64,000 bases of DNA from Lucinisca nassula. Its lineage: Eukaryota > Mollusca > Bivalvia > Lucinida > Lucinidae. The notes beneath the pieces are model-generated. The model did no database searches. It was not told the DNA's origin and saw only the letters and a program-made list of their open reading frames with translations. Below, in pieces: positions 47,899-58,967 of the stretch (position 1 is its first letter; every line of letters starts with the position of its first letter). Position numbers and translations under genes: made by a program. Location of the stretch: NCBI GenBank assembly GCA_963580285.1, contig OY757017.1, forward strand, positions 113,679,245 to 113,743,244, read 5' to 3'.

Positions 47899-48863
47899 CA
47901 TAATGATATGGTAGCAACACTAAGGAAAGATGCCCTTTCATATGCTACAGTGAAAAGGTGGTGGTGGAATTTAAGCACAGCAGACAGAGCCTTGAGGATG
48001 ACCCCCATCCTGGAAGGTCTGTCAATGTTGCAACCCCAGAAATGGTCAATAAAGTCCATGATATTGTTATGACTGACAGGCAAGTCACAGAAAAATACAT
48101 GTTATAGCCAGCAGATTTGGCATTTCACAGGAAAGAGTAAATCCCATTCTGACAGAGGATCTTGAAATGAGAAAGCTTTCGGCCCGATGGGTACCAAGAC
48201 TTCCGGCAGTTGATCAGAAGCACACCAGGTGCACATTGTCACATGCTAATCTTAACCGTTATGAGGAAGATCCTGCCAACTTTCTTCAGAGATTTGTCAC
48301 TATGGATGAAACATGTGTCCATCATTTTACCCCAGAGGCCAAACAATGGAAGCAACCTGGCTCACCCCTGCCAAAGAAGGCAAAGACTGTTCCATCAGCT
48401 GGGAAGGCTATGGCCTCGGTTTTCTAAAATGCAGATGGTATTCTGCCAATACATTATCTCCACAAGGGACAAACAATCAATGGCACATACTATGCTTCAC
48501 TTCTGATGCATTTACGGGAAAATATTAAACTTAAGCGACAGAAAGCTCACTGAAGGTGTGTTGTTCCATTAGGACATATATGCTCCTGTTCACAAGTCTG
48601 TCAGTGCTATGGCTGCCATTTATGAATGTGGCTTTAAATTGATTCAGCCTCCGCCTTATTCACCTGATCTCACTCCATCAGACTTTCATCTATTTCCAAA
48701 ACTGAAAACAGCTATTTTAGGCAACCACTTTCGTCATTTAATTATGCAGTGGATGACTTTCTGAAACAGCCAAGAAAAGGAGTTCTATAAAAGTGGCATT
48801 GAGGCCCTTAAACACCGCTGGCAAAAGTGTATAGATACTGAAGGGGGTTATGTTGAAAAATAA
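47899..48863 (+). pseudogene. Mariner-type transposase pseudogene, 5'-truncated
   Basis: Readable pieces: YATVKRWWWNL near 47943; MRKLSARWVPRL and FLQRFVTMDETCVHHFTPE at 48167-48335 (first catalytic Asp present); a block after 48540 in which the usual second-Asp motif is broken by a stop (tag in 'ttccattaggac'); SPDLTPSDFHLFPKLK near 48660-48710 (third Asp present); and GIEALKHRWQKCIDTEGGYV ending in TAA at 48861-48863. Several frameshifts and stops; the N-terminal part of the DNA-binding domain is missing. It adjoins a 144-bp repeat directly. 48864-49220 has no recognised feature. Confidence 0.9.
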
Positions 48864-49224
48864 TACAATATGTCCAACAAAATTCAAATCCTTCAATATG
48901 AGGCTCACAACATATCAATCAGCCCTCATCTTTGGATGTTGATGATGATGTAAGGAAAATAATGTTTAATTTTTCCCTTTATAAAGAAGTGTTTAGTACT
49001 TTTCAGGGGTGTTCCTTTCAATGACTTAATTGTTAACATGTTGTGTGTGTATGTTTTCCTAATGGTGTATAAACCTACCTAAGATCACAATGTTCATATC
49101 CAGGTACTGTTTGAATTCCTTCAATAACTCTACAGTTAGTGACCCCTGCATCAGGTTTTTATACAGTAGCATCTGTATAGCTCTCACCTCTGTAGAATAA
49201 ATAAAAATACTTTATTTACATTAA

Positions 49225-49740
49225 CCCATTTCAGCTCTAAAGTAGGTACACTGGCAAACAGTGAAACTCAGATTCTGCAAAATGCGAAATCTGATCAGTG
49301 TCTTTACTGTTTGCAAAATACTCGAACATTTTCTAACTGAATTTCTGAAACCAACTCAATCAGACACCCCTCAATTTCAAAATGGACTCCTCCTATAGAT
49401 ATATATACATGTAATAACAGGAGTCGATCCATTCAGTTGAATAAAGGTCAAAGGAAATTAATGGATACATTTTTATAAAGGGAGGCATGTTTCATGAATT
49501 ACACACAAGGGCCCAGTTGTTCAAAGCATCGTTAGCTTAACGAGCTCGTTAGTGGTCATATTGTTAACTGTTCTAGCAAGTTTTATATTCAAAATTTTGG
49601 TATTTTTGCTGAAAAAATGTGAGCAGCTTTCAGCAAAAATATTAGCATATTTGCCATATTAAATGATCAAAGTTTTAACGGTACGTTAACTAATGACGTC
49701 ATTAGTTTTGAACAACTGGGCCTAGGATAACAAGTCTTGG
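49225..49740. mobile_element. Inverted-repeat elements N and I
   Basis: Element N with palindrome P (49253-49315) at about 49225-49440. Element I at 49508-49727 with ends GGGCCCAGTTGTTCAAA / TTTGAACAACTGGGCC and internal 'aaaatgtgagcagctttcag', as in the sister copy at 15703-15933. Confidence 0.65.
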
Positions 49741-49794
49741 AATGATTCAAACATCCCACTTTATAAAGATGAATAAAGATTTATGAAGAGATGA

Positions 49795-50135
49795 GTGGGG
49801 TTTATGGGGGTATGCATTATTTCCCTTACTTCTTGACTAGACATAGATTGTCTGTACTTGTAAGAACAGCCCTATGAGAGAGCACCCACAACCTATGTTT
49901 GGGGTGAGTGAGTGAGTTTTAGTTTTACGTCCCACCAACAGCTAAGGTCATACGGAGACGGGACCTCGGTTTAAAGACTCATCCGAAAGTCTGGAGAAGC
50001 CCGGGATCGATCCTGCGATCCCTGGTTTACAAGGCGAGTAGCGTAACCACTGCACCACGAAGGCTTCTCAACCTATGTTTGGAGCATAAATAATAATAAT
50101 AATAATATCATAATTTTTCATCAGAAAACTAACAG
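49795..50135 (+). mobile_element. Diverged foldback F copy containing a SINE A
   Basis: F-like pieces ('tggggtttatgggggtatgc', 'atcataatttttcatcag') around a 166-bp minus-strand SINE A at 49903-50068 with duplication CAACCTATGTTTGG (49889-49902, 50069-50082). 50136-50600 holds no supported gene. Confidence 0.75.
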
Positions 50136-50604
50136 GTTTGGGGATATAAAGGAATGCACTATTCCGCACGGTTGTGTTATCATAATGGGTATATTTTGCT
50201 TTCAATAAACTGTGTGGAAAAGACCTGGTCTTAGCTTAACAATGACTGACTAATTGTTTCAAAGCTTATCCCAGTCTATACTGTTTTAGGTTGCATGGAA
50301 CTGGCTAATTTATCCAACTCACTGTTCCTGTGCAAGCAGCATGCTTAGATTTAAGCAGTATTTTCTCAAGGAAGACACAGCTGCCCTTCTTGAACCAGTG
50401 ACAGAGGGAGAAAGATCACTGAAAGAATTTCATAATCAATCTCCATGTTCTAATGTAGCCAGAACCATTGGGGATTCCACAGGTATATCAGGAATATCAG
50501 GATTGGACCCACAAGCCCAACTATTTTCTAACTAAGCCACTGGGACACCAGCATTAACAATGTTACATGCAACAGACTCCAGTCCTGTAAACACTTCTCT
50601 TGCT

Positions 50605-51215
50605 GAATATTCAGTTTAGCCACACCCATTAATGACCTTGAACCAATCAGATTGCTTGATGTAATTTATTCCTACAAATTAATAAATTGAATGTCAAACA
50701 GTGTATATCCTAATCAGATGGCTTTTTCAGAAGCCATCTGATCTGGATCTACAGTGTTTGCAAAGAAAAGGGTAGTCGTGAATAGCATGATAATAGTTAA
50801 TAATTAACCCACTGTAGGCGGGAAACCACTTGGCAAACAGTGCAGGCCCAGATCAGATGCTGCACAGCCTGCTAACAGAATTTTCCATTAAAAATAGAAT
50901 AAAGATGAAAATATAGGCCTACTACCCCTTACATGACAAATGGACTTATCGAACATATAGCAATAGAAGAGTCCACTAGCATACAATGGGATAATCCATT
51001 CTTACCTGGAGACCTGTAAAAGGGACACAGACAAACAGTGCAGACCCTGATTAGATGCTGCACGATATGGCATCTGATCAGGGTCTACACTGTTTGCGTA
51101 CAGGATTTTCCATCTAAAATAGAACAAAATAGAAAAATAGACCTGAAACCTCTTAAATTACAAGTGGACTTGTCCAACATATAACAATGGAAGAGTCCAC
51201 CAGTATACAATGGGT
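50605..51215. mobile_element. Inverted-repeat elements M and N
   Basis: Element M at about 50605-50812 with a long palindrome P (GCTTTTTCAGAAGC centre). N-type copies with palindromes at 50830-50870 and 51031-51098. Confidence 0.6.
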
Positions 51216-51280
51216 TAATAAGGGAACAAAACCAAAACACTTTTGAAAGAGTTGCCCGGTTCTGAAGTATCTAAATCCTA

Positions 51281-51449
51281 TTCACCTTATTTGCATTATC
51301 TGCTGGTTCCTAGTCTGAAGATTATCAGCATTGGGAAAACAGGTAACCAGACCCCCCTGACCTTTCAAGGTCAGAGGGTCTGGTTACCTGTTTTTCCAAT
51401 ATTGATAAAGTGTAAGCTGGGAGCCAGCAGATAAGGCAAAAATGGTGAA
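51281..51449. mobile_element. Long-hairpin element J with TA target duplication
   Basis: 169 bp, almost entirely one inverted repeat: TTCACCTTATTTGCATTATC… against the right end …GATAAGGCAAAAATGGTGAA, with a near-perfect centre (CAGGTAACCAGACCC / GGGTCTGGTTACCTG). TA on both sides. Confidence 0.8.
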
Positions 51450-51475
51450 TAAGTACTGGGGGCATTACCTGATGG

Positions 51476-51961
51476 GAGCTTACCACCAAATATTTTCCAT
51501 AGGCGACAATAGTAACCTTTTACATGCTCCCACAAAAACTACACATACAAAACTTTTCAAACCTCACTCATTTATAGAGCCATCCTAGCTCAACAAGTTG
51601 ATGAGAAAAAATCCACATGTTGCCCGTCTCCTTTTCAAGTTATGGTCCGCCTTGTTTGTTTACATGCAGATTCGCAGTGAATACAAGCCGGCTTTTTAAA
51701 GGAGAGGTGACAATATAAAATCAGCAACAATTTCTTTGAGCTTGCAGATATAATTATAAAACACACATCATTTTATTTCCTTATAACTATCCTTTTCTCA
51801 CATTGAAATGAAACATGGGATATTTATCCAATGGAAGCCTGCCTGGTATTTAGACTGCAACTAAAAGCTCTGTCCCAAAGTGATCTGTCCCAAAGTGATC
51901 TGTCCCAAAGTGATAAAATCCAGTACCTCCCGTATTTAGTGCAAAGCTACCTATACCAAAC
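51476..51961 (+). repeat. Duplicated segment, copy 1 (empty insertion site)
   Basis: Nearly identical to 54099-54378 plus 57195-57361. It keeps the uninterrupted sequence AGATATAATTATAAAAC at the point where copy 2 holds an element. It also has a 15-bp sequence (TCTGTCCCAAAGTGA) three times at about 51870-51915 where copy 2 has it once. 51962-52620 has no gene. Confidence 0.85.
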
Positions 51962-52698
51962 CCTTATTGTCTTTATGATCCATCAAAAGCATTGTCAAAT
52001 ACAAATTTAGATCATATCTAATAATTTAAGTATGCATAATAAATGTTCAGTGGCAAAGAATCTTTGAAAGTTGCGAAAAAGTTATCGCTTTCAGATTCTA
52101 CAATGAAAGCCGGACAAACCATATTTTGTGAAACAGCGCAAATTTTACCTCTTTCAGGAATGGAACCCAGACACCGGCTTGCATCAGTGGTTCTTCTCCT
52201 ATGTTTTTGGAACACTTCAATCCTAAAATGCACTAAATTATCCCTTAATAGCATACCAACTGGTATTTATGGCTGATTTCACACCTATACCCCCTATTTT
52301 ATGCAAAAATGGCATTTTGAGGATATTTTGATGATAAAACTTTGACAAAAATGATTATAAATGCCTTAATATCATATGAAACAGTGGAAACATATCTGTT
52401 CAGATCCTTTAACATGATTTAATCAATTAGAACCAATACAGGATGAGAAAACTTATCGCGATATTGCAGCAGAGACAATTTTGAAGTTTTGCTTTGGCTA
52501 GAGACCAAGGCCACAAACTATGTAACCTTACTGTTAAAATCCCAGATGAAGTAGATTCTTTCTCTTGTGTATCCGGTTATACACTTACTGTAAGCTTTTT
52601 TCCAAGACAAACCCAATAACAATTAATTAACATGGCTTTAAAGTAACCCCGCCCCCCCCCCCCCCCCCCCCCACCCCCAATGCACAGATCAGAAGCAA

Positions 52699-53909
52699 CA
52701 AGATGTGTTTGTGAAACGCCGATGCCCCCGGACAGCGCCTGTGCAATATGAAAGCCCCATCACTAAAGTATGTCATGGTTGAGGCCACAAGGTCACGAGG
52801 TAAAAAATTGTGGTACCACTGGAAAGGTCTTGTGAGAAAGAATACACATGTGAAATATGAAAGCTCTATCACTTACCAATCAAAAGTTATGGACTATATT
52901 AAAGTTTTTAAAAAGTAGGTCAAACATCAAGGTCAAAGTCACAAGGTCAAAAATTATGGTACCACTAGAAAGGTCTTGTGACAAGGAATGCACATGTGAA
53001 ATATGAAAGCCCTACCATTTACCAATCAAAAGTTATGGCCAATGTTAAAGTTTTTAAAAAGTAGGTCAAACATCAAGGTCAAGGTCATGAGGTCAAAAAT
53101 TATGGTACCATTAGAAAGGTCTTGTGACAAGGAATGCACGTGAAATATGAAAGCTCTACCATTTACCAATCAAACGTTACGGCCAATGTTAAAGTTTTTA
53201 AAAAGTAGGTCAAATGCCAAGGTCAAGGTCATCAGGTCAAAAATTATAGAACCAATAGAAAGGTCTTGTGACAAGGAATGCACATGTGAAATATGAAAGC
53301 TCTATCACTTACCAATCAAAAGTTATGGCCAATGTTAAAGTTTTTAAAAAAGTAGGTCATATGCCAAGGTCAAGGTCATGAGGTCAAAAATTATAGTACC
53401 AATAGAAAGGTCTTGTGACAAGGAATGCACATGTGAAATATGAAAGCTCTATCACTTACCAATCAAAAGTTATGGCCAATGTTAAAGTTTTTAAAAAAGT
53501 AGGTCATATGCCAAGGTCAAGGTCATGAGGTCAAAAATTATAGTACCAATAGAAAGGTCTTGTGACAAGGAATGCACATGTGAAATATGAAAGCTCTATC
53601 ACTTACCAATCAAAAGTTATGGCCAATGTTAAAGTTTTTAAAAATGAGGCCAAAAGTAGGTCAAATGTCAAGGTCCAAGGTCACGAGGTCAAAATTTATG
53701 GTACCTCTTGAAAGGTCTTGTGACAAGGAATGCACATGTGAAATATGAAAGCTGTATCACTTACCATTCAAAAGTTATGCCCAATGTTAAAGTTTTTGCA
53801 GACGGACAAACGGACAAACGGACAAACAGACAAACGGACAAACGGACAAACAGACGGACAGACCAAAAACTATATGCCCCCCAGAATCTTAGATTCCGGG
53901 GGCATAAAA
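52699..53909 (+). mobile_element. Tandem-core element of the GCCCCC-hairpin family, complete
   Basis: Head CAAGATGTGTTTGTGAAACG preceded by a poly-C run (52650-52672). Six or seven units with 'accaatcaaaagttatggcc', 'aaaaagtaggtcaaa' and 'aggtcaaggtca'. Microsatellite of GGACAAAC repeats (53800-53860). Hairpin at 53873-53906 (TATGCCCCCCAGAATC, TTA, GATTCCGGGGGCATA). Confidence 0.8.
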
Positions 53910-54098
53910 AATGATCAAATACACCCAGTTAGACTTAAATACCAGTAACCTTACACATTTTTACAGTTTCTGTGGCAAACCACATGCCAGGAATATCCAT
54001 TTTATGATACAGAATTGGATAGAACCTACCAATGTGTGAAAATATGATGTAATGACTGAAAACTGGAGTGTGGGGTTAATTTTTCAACTTTTGGTATA

Positions 54099-57000
54099 GG
54101 GAGCTTACCACCAAATATTTTCCATAGGCGACAATAGTTACCTTTTACATGCTCCCACAAAAACTCCACATACAAAACTTTTCAAACCTTACTCATTTAT
54201 AGAGCCATCCTAGCTCAACAAGTTGATGAGAAAAAATCCACATGTTGCCTGTCTCCTTTTCAAGTTATGGTCCACCATGTTTGTTTACATGCAGATTCCC
54301 AGTGAATACAAGCCGGCTTTTTAAAAGAGAGGTGACAATATAAAATCAGCAACAATTTCTTTGAGCTTGCAGATATAACAAGAGGGCCCAGAGGGCCCTG
54401 GTTAGCTCACCTGATCCAAAGCATAACAAGTGGGCCCCGGGCAGCGTCAATTTTGGCCCCAGGGCTAAAATTTGAACAATCTTGGTAGAGGTCCACAAGA
54501 TGAAGCTTCATATCTAATATGAAAGACCTGGGCTTTCTGGTTTCAGAAAAGAAGATTTTAAAGGTTTACCCTGCATATAGAAGTCTATGTAAAACAAGAT
54601 TTTCCCTATATAAGTCTATGTAAAACCAAAGGGCCCCGGAGCGGGGGCATTTTTGGCCCCAGGGCTATAATTTGAACAATCTTGGTAGAGGTCCACTAGC
54701 TGAAGCTTCATAACAAATATCAAAGACCTAAGCCTTGTGTTTCAGAGAAGATGATTTTTAAAGATTTTCCCTATATAAGTCTATGTAAAACCAAAGGGCC
54801 ACATGGCGGGGGCATTTTTGGTCTCAGGCCTATAATTTGAACAATCTTTATAGAGGTCCACTAGCTGAAGCGTCATAACAAATATCGAAGACCTAAGCCT
54901 TGTGGTTTCAGAGAAGAAGATTTTTCAAGATTTTCCCTATATAAGTCTATGTAAAACCAAAGGGCCCCGGAGTGGGGGCATTTTTGGCCACAGGGCTATA
55001 ATTTGAACAATCTTGGTAGAGGTCCACAAGATGAAGCTTCATACCAAATATCAAAGACCTGGGCCTTGCAGTTTCAGAGAAGAAGATTTTTCAAGATTTT
55101 CCCTATATAAGCCTATGTAAAACAAAAGGGCCCTGGTGCGGGGGCATTTTTGGCCCCAGCACTATAATTTGAACAATCTTGGTAGGGGTCTACTAGATGA
55201 AGCTTCATACCAAATATCAAAGACCTGGGCCTTGCGGTTTCAGAAAAGAAGATTTTTCAAGATTTTCCCTATATAAGCCCATGTAAAACCAAAGGACCCC
55301 CGTGCAGGGGGCATTTTTAGCTCCTGCACTATAATTTGAACAATCTTGGTAGGGGTCCACTAGATGAAGCTTCATACCAAATATCAAATACCTGGGCCTT
55401 GCGGTTTCAGAGAAGAAGATTTTTAAAGATTTTCCCTATATAAGCCCATGTAAAACCAAAGGGCCCCCTTGCGGGGGCATTTTTAGCTCCAGCACTATAA
55501 TTTGAACAATCTTGGTAGGGGTCCACTAGATAAAGTTTCATACCAAATATCAAAGACCTGGGCCTTGCGGTTTCAGAGAAGAAGATTTTTCAAGATTTTC
55601 CCTATATAAGCCCATGTAAAACCAAAGGGCCCCCTTGCGGGGGCATTTTTAGCTCCAGCACTATAATTTGAACAATCTTGGTAGGGGTCCACTAGATGAA
55701 GCTTCATACCAAATATCAAAGATCTGGGCCTTGAGGTTTCAGAGAAGAAGATTTTTAAAGATTTTCCCTATATAAGTCCATGCAAAACCAAAGGGCCCCC
55801 ATGCGGGGGCATTTTTGGCCCCAGCACTATAATTTGAACAATCTTGGTAGGGGTCCACTAGATGAAGGTTCATACCAAATATCAAAGATCTGGGCCTTGC
55901 GGTTTCAGAGAAGAAGATTTTTCAAGATTTTCCCAATATAAGCCCATGTAAAACCAAAGGGCCCCCGTGTGGGGGCATTTTTAGCTTCAGCACTATAATT
56001 TGAACAATCTTGGTAGGGGTTCACTAGATAAAGCTTCATTACTAATATCAAAGACCTGGGCCTTGCGGTTTCAGAGAAGAAGAGTTTTAAAGATTTTCCC
56101 TATATAAGTCCTTGTAAAACCAAAGGGCCCCCGTGCGGGGGCATTTTTGGCCCCAGCACTATAATTTGAACAATCATGGTAGGGGTCCACTAGATGAAGG
56201 TTCATACCAAATAACAAAGACCTGGGCCTTGCGGTTTCAGAGAAGAAGATTTTTCAAGATTTTCCCTATATAAGCCCATGTAAAACCAAAGGGCCCCAAT
56301 GCGGGGGCATTTTTAGCTCCAGCACTATAATTTGAACAATCTTGGTAGGGGTCCACTAGATGAAGCTTCATACCAAATATCAAAGATCTGGGCCTTGCGG
56401 TTTCAGAGAAGAAGATTTTTAAAGATTTTCCCTATATAAGCCCATGTAAAACCAAAGGGCCCCCTGTGCGGGGGCATTTTTGGCCCTAGCACTATAGTTT
56501 GAACAATCTTAGTAGGGGTCCACTAGATGAAGCTTCATACCAAATATCAAAGACCTGGGCCTTGCTGTTTCAGAGAAGAAGATTTTTCAAGATTTTCCCT
56601 ATATAAGCCCATGTAAAACCAAAGGGCCCCCATGCGGGGGCATTTTTAGCTCCAGCACTATAATTTGAACAATCTTGGTAGGGGTCCACTAGATGAAGCT
56701 TCATACCAAATATCAAAGATCTGGGCCTTGCGGTTTTAGAGAAGAAGATTTTTTAAGATTTTCCCCATATAAGCCCATGCAAAACCAAAGGGCCCCCGTG
56801 CGGGGGCATTTTTGGCCCCAGCACTATAATTTGAACAATCTTGGTAGGGGTCCACTAGATGAAGCTTCATACCAAATATCAAAGACCTGGGCCTTGCGGT
56901 TTCAGAGAAGAAGATTTTTTAAGTTTTCGGTGAAAAAAATCTATTTTTGGCTCCTGTGACCTATATAAGCAATGGACCGGAACCATTTGAACAACTTTGA

Positions 57001-57361
57001 AAGGGGACCACCTAAGGATCATTCCTGTGAAGTTTGGTCAAAATCCGATCAGTGGTTTAGGAGGAGATGTCGTTTGAAGAAAAGTTTACGGACGCACGGA
57101 CGCACGCACGCACGCACGGACGCACAGACGGACGCACGACGGGCAAAAAGTGATCCCAAAAGCTCACCTTGTCACTACGTGACAGGTGAGCTAATTACAA
57201 AACACACATCATTTTATTTCCTTATAACTATCCTTTTCTCACATTGAAATGAAACATGGGATATTTATCCAATGGAAGCCTGCCTGGTATTTTGACTGCA
57301 ACTGAAAGCTCTGTCCCAAAGTGATAAAATCCAGTACCTCCTGTATTTAGTGCAAAGCTAC
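54099..57361 (+). repeat. Duplicated segment, copy 2 (filled site)
   Basis: Flanks 54099-54378 and 57195-57361 match copy 1 at 51476-51961. The insertion between them is the element at 54379-57194. Confidence 0.85.
54379..57194 (+). mobile_element. Tandem-core element, complete, 165-bp core, precise insertion
   Basis: Head CAAGAGGGCCCAGAGGGCCC. About fifteen units of roughly 165 bp ('gcactataatttgaacaatc', 'ggggtccactagatgaagc'). Conserved 3' stretch ('ggaccggaaccatttgaac'), ACGGACGCACGC microsatellite (57087-57140), hairpin 57161-57192 (AGCTCACCTTGTCAC, TAC, GTGACAGGTGAGCT), CTAA end. It is inserted between A and T of a site preserved at 51753/51754, with no target duplication and no loss. 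Confidence 0.88.
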
Positions 57362-57493
57362 CTGATTACATACTAGGCTAAGTAATGGTTCAATATGCAT
57401 TTCCTTCCTACTGTAATGGCAGAATGCCAAGGAATGTAGACTTTGCCTGATCTGTTTGGTAAGCAGATCTTGGTCTCTGGTTTGTGTTTGCTG

Positions 57494-57810
57494 CATTACG
57501 AAAACACGCCTATACAAATACATTGCCACCTTTATCGCCGAAAAAATGAAAATTTTAAGATGAAAAATTGTGATATTTTTCTTATTTCTGCTAAAAATTT
57601 AGACCTAACGAGTACCCACAATCTATAGCTCAAAATATAGACTGTGGGTACTCGTCAGAACTGCCTCATCGAGGCGGTTCTAACGAGTACCCACAATCTA
57701 TATTTTAGAGCAGAAATAAGAAAAATAAGTTTTATCCCTGCAAACCCCAGTTTTACTATATAAAAGTGGGGTTCAAGGGGTCAAAATTATATTGGCGTGT
57801 TTTCGTGATG
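57494..57810 (-). mobile_element. Foldback element F, copy 5, flanked by a 32-bp direct repeat
   Basis: CATTACGAAAACACGCC to GTGTTTTCGTGATG with a partly duplicated central palindrome. A 32-bp sequence beginning AGCAGATCTTGGTCTCTGG is present on both sides (57462-57493, 57811-57842) with one mismatch. Confidence 0.85.
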
Positions 57811-58077
57811 AGCAGATCTTGGTCTCTGGTATGTGTTTGCTGAATGCTCAGACATTACTGTGCTTATATCCAGCACATCAAACACAAATCTCTTTATAGA
57901 CCTATATTTTATAACACATTTTTGGATAACACACATTTTAATCATACATTCAAATATATATATATGGACATATAAATGACAATTTTTCTGTAAAAATCTA
58001 TAAAATTATGTTCTCATTGGGATATAAGGTAATCTGAGACTTCTCTGATAAAAAACGCCTCTTTTATATTGACAATG

Positions 58078-58410
58078 TGTGTGTGTGTGTGAATTCGGAT
58101 TTAACGTCGCTTTCAACAATTTTTCAGTCATATCACGACGGTGTCTGGTTGCAACAGGGAGCTCAATGCTTACTTTTATAGTGCTGCCTCACTGAAGTAT
58201 CATGTCCCTGACACATTACATGATACCACACCCAGTCACATTATCCTGACACTGGGTCGACCAGTCCTAGCTCTACCCCGTAAATCTGAGTACCAAGCGA
58301 GGAGCAGCTAGTACCATTCTTAACGTCTTTGGTATGTCGCGGCCCGGGATCGAACCCGTGACCTCCTGTTCCCCGCAGCAGACACTCTACCAACTGAGCT
58401 ATCGGGGCTG
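58078..58410 (-). mobile_element. SINE family E, tRNA-Ala-like head
   Basis: On the minus strand the head (58409-58335) reads TAGCTCAGTTGGTAGAG (A box) and GGGTTCGATCCC (B box). A body of about 220 bp follows, ending 'gttgaaagcgacgttaaatc' and a TG-rich tail. No clear target duplication. 57843-58077 has no gene. Confidence 0.75.
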
Positions 58411-58547
58411 GTCTCTGACTAGGTGACTTTCACTAGTACCTACAATATATATCGTATGTTTCCAAAAAGATATAGATTAAGAAAAAATTTAATGATACAT
58501 TAAGTTTCCTTATTTAATAATACAGTAAAATTTCTATATTAAGACCA

Positions 58548-58914
58548 CCTTTGGGACTTTTCAAAAGTGGACTTTAAGACCACTTTTGAACAGTCCCAAA
58601 GGTGGTCTCTGACCGGTGGATAATGCATGCAGAAAACACAAAGAAAGAATAACTACAACCTACTAAGTAAGTTTTTTATAGCAGATTTAGTCTTAATTAG
58701 TCTTAACCCTTATCTTGCTGAATATTCATTTAAGCCACACCCATTTTTGTTTATCAACCAATCAAATGACTTGATGTAATTTATTGCTACAAATTCATAA
58801 ACTGAATGCCAAACAGTGTAGATCCTGATCAGATGGCTTCTTCAGAAGCCATCTGATCTGGATCTACACTGTTTGCAAAGACAGGGGTTTTCGTGAACAG
58901 CAAGATAAGGGTTA
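58548..58914. mobile_element. Small hairpin and inverted-repeat element M
   Basis: 58548-58613 folds on itself (AAGACCACCTTTGGGACT / AGTCCCAAAGGTGGTCT). 58706-58914 is the best element M copy: TTAACCCTTATCTTGCTG to CAGCAAGATAAGGGTTAA with a near-perfect palindrome P at 58812-58876. It ends 54 nt from the exon 1 donor. Confidence 0.75.
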
Positions 58915-58967
58915 ATAGCTGACTTTTACTGTACTACTTATCTGACGCAATGGTCTTGAAATATTAC

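Noticed and set aside
50341..50535. 64-codon ORF that might be an exon
   Set aside because: No splice partners, domain or homologue recognised; it is also on the strand opposite the host gene.
52650..52672. Poly-C run, and poly-G runs near 24410, 45188 and 62020, as structured elements
   Set aside because: Homopolymer tracts inside repeats; length may be uncertain from sequencing and no further structure is visible.
58335..58409. Possible genuine tRNA-Ala gene on the minus strand
   Set aside because: A and B boxes are good, but the acceptor arms do not pair cleanly and the sequence runs into a SINE body with a typical 3' tail.
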